A DNA stretch of 64,000 nucleotides, taken from Nitrososphaerota archaeon (GTDB lineage Archaea; Thermoproteota; Nitrososphaeria; Nitrososphaerales; Nitrosopumilaceae). The translations under genes were made by a program, and so were the position numbers. This document shows positions 61,168 to 64,000 of the stretch, piece by piece. The notes below the pieces were generated by a model. That model was not told the DNA's origin. It searched no databases and worked only from the letters and a program-made list of their open reading frames with translations. How positions within the stretch are numbered: position 1 is the first letter of the stretch; each line of letters starts with the position of its first letter. Where the stretch lies: assembly GCA_016872055.1 (NCBI GenBank), contig VHBH01000001.1, positions 1 to 64,000 of the forward strand. Reading direction: 5' to 3'.

Positions 61168-63686
61168 CAGGCAAACTCTGCGCGTAATTGTCTGAGGAAT
61201 TGAGAGTGAATTCGAATTCGCTCCAATGTTTGCGACAGTGTCATCTCCGTTCCAGGAGTGTGGTTTTTCTTGAAGAATTGTTTTATTTCACCTTGCATGG
61301 ATTCGTCTGCCACTGCTGAAATGCTAGTGACCACTCTGTTTAGTAGCGGGCTGCCGACTCCTACTTTGACTCGGAGTTTTTTCCAGTTCTTTTTTAGCCA
61401 TGGCCAAAGTATTTTTTTGCCATGATGATTTGCAGAAATGCGCATTATTGGAATGTGCATGTTTTGAGAGCGGACATCCTTTGACTGCGAAAGATCCAGT
61501 GTTTTAAGCAGTAATTTCGGATCTTTGAAGCTAGATAATGCTCCAAGAAATCTTATTTTTTGCTCCTGGGATGGCGCCTTTTTGTACAATTGTAGCAACT
61601 TATCATAAGAGATAGCGCCACTCCATGCGGCAAGTGAGAATACCGCATCCTGAATATCGGGATTTAACGACTCTGGTTTTTGCAGATATTCCTTGAATCG
61701 ATTGTTTGCCTCGCATAATATTTCATCATCATCCATTTTTCCCAAGGCAGCAATTACAAAGCCACGCAAAAGTGCGTTGGTGTGTGGCTCGTCAGGGAGT
61801 GCATCCCATCCAAGTGAGTCAAACATCTTTCTGAGATATCGGTGTGCTACTTTTTGGATTTCAGAATTGTATGCTTCACCTGTTGTCCTGTGATATAACG
61901 CATACAGATTTCCAGACACATTGGATTGTGTTAGATAGTCATCTTCGTTTTCATATGACGAGGCAAAATCAAGATAGTCGCGAGTCCTGCCATCGCCAGA
62001 CACGCACAATGCAAACAGATCGTTTTGAATTGCCCATCTATCAATGTGAGATATTGATTTTTGTAAAATCATTTCCTTTAGCTCAGACATTATGTCCGGC
62101 GAGTATTTTACTCGATAGAAACCATTTCTACCGGGATTTACCAGGGTTTGCTCGGATTTTACCGGAACGGTTTGTTGCTTTTTCTTCAGTATTTTGCTTG
62201 TAACTTTACCATTATCGTTGACCACGACTGGGATTTCCCATAGTCCTTTTGCGGTGCCATTTTTCTCTAAAATGAATCGCTTTTGCGACAATATCAGATG
62301 CGAGCCTTGTTTTTGAACATCCACTAGTGGAAATCCTGTCTGCTTTAGCCAAGAATTGATCATAGAGCGGACCGGCATTTTTGCCGCCCTTCCAATCTCA
62401 TCCCACAGATCATTTCCTTCTGCATTTTTGTAGGAGAATTTTTTGAGATATTTCTGTAGTCCTGCCCTAAAGTTTTTCTCGGAGACAAAACTTTCTAGCA
62501 TTTTTAGAACACAGCCGCCCTTGTCATAGGATATTGCGTCAAAGATCTCCCTGATTTCGGATGGCGAATTTACCTTGACGTCAATTGGATGTGATGAATG
62601 CAATGCATCAAGGCTCATCGCAGTATTCATAGTATCTTCTAGAAATTGGTCCCAGAGTTTCCACTCTGGATAGAACTTGTCAACAAATTTTGTTGCCATA
62701 AACGTGGCAAATGATTCGTTAAGCCACAGATCATTCCACCACTCCATTGTTACCAGATTGCCAAACCACATGTGTGCCAGCTCATGTGATACTACCTCCG
62801 CGATGTATTGTTTTGTTTGCGTAGATGAGGTTTTTTCATCAAATAGCAGTATTGTCTCTCTGAATGTGATTGCACCCCAGTTTTCCATTGCGCCGGATGC
62901 AAAGTCAGGAACCGCAATAAGGTCTAGTTTTGGTAGTGGGTACTTTATTCCAAAATAGTCCTCGTATGATTTTACAAGCTTTTTGCACAAGTCCAGTGCA
63001 AATTTTCCCTTTTTGCTGTTTCCCTTGGTTGCGACAATTCTCATTGAAACTTTACCAGATGTTGTACTCAGAAATTCAAACTCTCCAACACCAAGATATA
63101 CCAGATACGTTGACATTATCGGCGTTTTTGCAAATTTGTATAGTGTTTTTTTACCCAGTTTTTTTCGCAGGATTTGATTTGTATTTGATATTGCAGTATG
63201 ACTTGATTCAGTGATTATCGAAATACCAAATGTGGCCTTTGCTGCAGGCTCATCCCAGCAGGGAAATGCACGCCTTGCATCAGCTGCCTCAAATTGAGTG
63301 GTTGCCATGTATTTTGTCTTGCCAGATTTGTCCTTGTATTGGCTGCGGTAAAATCCAACCAGCCTATCATTTAGAATTCCACTATACTCGATGTGAATTA
63401 ATGCGGTTTTGTTGATTTTGCCAGGTATTTTTATTATCAGTGTTTCATTTTTCTCATCAAGGGTTGTTTGTCCAACATATGATTTTCCTGCTGATTCAAC
63501 GGTGCATTTTTTTATTGTTAGCTCGGATGAATTCAGAATAATTGTGCTAGTTGGCTTTGTTATTTTGACATTTATTGTCTCTTTTCCTTCAAAGGTGAAA
63601 TTTGAAAAAATTGGTTCAAATGTAAGCTCATAGTGTACAGGAATTACTTGCACAGTGATGTGTGTCCCAAATGGCTTTATGTACAT
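61167..63686 (-). CDS. M1 family zinc aminopeptidase
   Basis: The 839-residue enzyme has the exopeptidase motif SGAMENWGAITFRE and the zinc site VSHELAHMWFGNLVTMEWW followed by LNESFATF (HExxH-x18-E). Domains follow the M1 plan: N-terminal saddle, thermolysin-like, small beta and C-terminal helical. No signal peptide is seen, so it is cytoplasmic. The start ATG 63686 (MYIKPFGTHITVQV) precedes IPVHYELTFEPIFSNFTFEG. It trims N-terminal residues from peptides. Confidence 0.96.
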   Translation of the reverse strand: MYIKPFGTHITVQVIPVHYELTFEPIFSNFTFEGKETINVKITKPTSTIILNSSELTIKKCTVESAGKSYVGQTTLDEKNETLIIKIPGKINKTALIHIEYSGILNDRLVGFYRSQYKDKSGKTKYMATTQFEAADARRAFPCWDEPAAKATFGISIITESSHTAISNTNQILRKKLGKKTLYKFAKTPIMSTYLVYLGVGEFEFLSTTSGKVSMRIVATKGNSKKGKFALDLCKKLVKSYEDYFGIKYPLPKLDLIAVPDFASGAMENWGAITFRETILLFDEKTSSTQTKQYIAEVVSHELAHMWFGNLVTMEWWNDLWLNESFATFMATKFVDKFYPEWKLWDQFLEDTMNTAMSLDALHSSHPIDVKVNSPSEIREIFDAISYDKGGCVLKMLESFVSEKNFRAGLQKYLKKFSYKNAEGNDLWDEIGRAAKMPVRSMINSWLKQTGFPLVDVQKQGSHLILSQKRFILEKNGTAKGLWEIPVVVNDNGKVTSKILKKKQQTVPVKSEQTLVNPGRNGFYRVKYSPDIMSELKEMILQKSISHIDRWAIQNDLFALCVSGDGRTRDYLDFASSYENEDDYLTQSNVSGNLYALYHRTTGEAYNSEIQKVAHRYLRKMFDSLGWDALPDEPHTNALLRGFVIAALGKMDDDEILCEANNRFKEYLQKPESLNPDIQDAVFSLAAWSGAISYDKLLQLYKKAPSQEQKIRFLGALSSFKDPKLLLKTLDLSQSKDVRSQNMHIPIMRISANHHGKKILWPWLKKNWKKLRVKVGVGSPLLNRVVTSISAVADESMQGEIKQFFKKNHTPGTEMTLSQTLERIRIHSQFLRQLRAEFA

Positions 63687-63746
63687 TAGCGTTCATAGCG
63701 ATCAAAATTAACTTGTGCATATCTCAAGATTTAGCACGTTCATTTT

Positions 63747-63765
63747 ATCTATTATTACAATAGAT
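63747..63765. repeat. Inverted repeat ATCTATT-ATTAC-AATAGAT
   Basis: A perfect 7-base dyad with a five-base spacer lies about 60 bases upstream of the aminopeptidase start. It may be an operator or chance in AT-rich DNA. The rest of 63687-63983 shows no gene. Confidence 0.35.
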
Positions 63766-63983
63766 CATGCATTTTGTATAACTTGATGGAAAAGACACAA
63801 AAAATAAGAATATACAAAATTCATCATGTCTGTAGAAATTATTACTAGATTTTCACTAGGGAAATAATATCGGATCTTGAAATAATTAGGGTTCAAGTCT
63901 TGTCAAGCTTGCCAGATTGCAGGATATCACGCAGGGCAAAAAACTGTAAAGTTTTAAAATACAGTCCGATCAAATACTCTCAG

Positions 63984-64000
63984 ATGAAGCAAAAGCTTGC
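63984..64000 (+). CDS. Possible start of a leaderless gene (cut by the window)
   Basis: ATG AAG CAA AAG CTT is preceded by TTTTAAAAT (63952-63960), about 28 bases upstream. Only five codons are visible, so this is a promoter-based guess. Confidence 0.3.

Noticed and set aside
63885-63925. T-loop-like GGTTCAAGTC followed by GCCA, suggesting a tRNA 3' end
   Set aside because: The T stem pairs poorly and no matching acceptor, anticodon or D arm lies upstream.
1-64000. CRISPR arrays, IS elements, rRNA or tandem repeat arrays
   Set aside because: No regularly spaced repeats, transposase motifs, terminal inverted repeats or rRNA-like sequence were seen anywhere in the window.

Overview
The window is chromosomal DNA of an ammonia-oxidising archaeon of the Nitrososphaerota (Thaumarchaeota), most likely the Nitrosopumilaceae. 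The evidence is the mix of archaeal information genes (aRF1, family B polymerase with a PIP box, Rpb6/RpoK, S25e, S26e, Alba, archaeal-type ThrRS), a methylmalonyl-CoA mutase/epimerase/MeaB cluster as expected for the 3-hydroxypropionate/4-hydroxybutyrate cycle, and very dense gene packing with TATA boxes about 26 bases before the start codon (leaderless transcripts, many starting at TTG). GC content looks close to 40% by eye, which would suit Nitrosotenuis-like genomes better than marine Nitrosopumilus; this is a guess, not a calculation.

Layout. 1-551: the N-terminal part of a tyrosine integrase abuts the 3' end of a tRNA-Phe gene, so a mobile element probably lies to the left. 593-4341: cobalamin adenosyltransferase, a tiny C2H2 zinc finger protein overlapping an HD phosphohydrolase, small unknown proteins, and a LOR/SDH (ornithine cyclodeaminase-like) enzyme. 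4609-11224: one minus-strand operon aspS-gatC-gatA-gatB-orf89-acs, the indirect Asp-tRNA(Asn)/Glu-tRNA(Gln) amidation route plus an AMP-forming acyl-CoA synthetase. 11337-21724: TOPRIM protein, PurP, two tandem winged-helix regulators, a DsbA-like membrane thiol protein, aRF1, HIT protein, IlvD, and a set of small metal-binding or stress-like proteins. 21890-27598: trpEGDCBA, with no trpF and with trpA starting at a non-ATG codon inside trpB.

27599-37405: SemiSWEET, CTP synthase, a NAD kinase homologue fused to a winged helix, PfkB kinase, a Cache-HAMP-class III cyclase receptor, S26e, a phospholipid synthase, agmatinase and ThrRS. 37480-45953: a decayed universal stress protein gene, several small regulators, S25e, RpoK, Alba, a glutaminase-less asparagine synthetase-like enzyme, DNA polymerase B and dCMP deaminase. 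46073-56356: Hef-type helicase, parvulin, UbiA prenyltransferase, aldo/keto reductase, Dus, a YHS-domain mini-protein, triosephosphate isomerase and pyruvate phosphate dikinase with a basic tail (gluconeogenic end of central metabolism). 56353-63686: a decayed response regulator, TPR protein, XRE-CBS regulator, methylmalonyl-CoA epimerase, mutase large subunit, MeaB, a small exported protein and an M1 aminopeptidase.

There is no single large unknown system such as a CRISPR array, phage or biosynthetic cluster. The most notable items are the NAD kinase-like/winged-helix fusion with a changed GGDG motif, the receptor cyclase with a Lys in place of the catalytic Arg, three pseudogenes of signalling proteins (two receivers, one UspA) readable by frame-hopping in intergenic DNA, a possible six-codon Trp-containing leader ORF at the trp promoter, and an Rpb6 with a eukaryote-like acidic N-terminal extension. 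Several proteins of 38-58 residues were found by reading the sequence directly.
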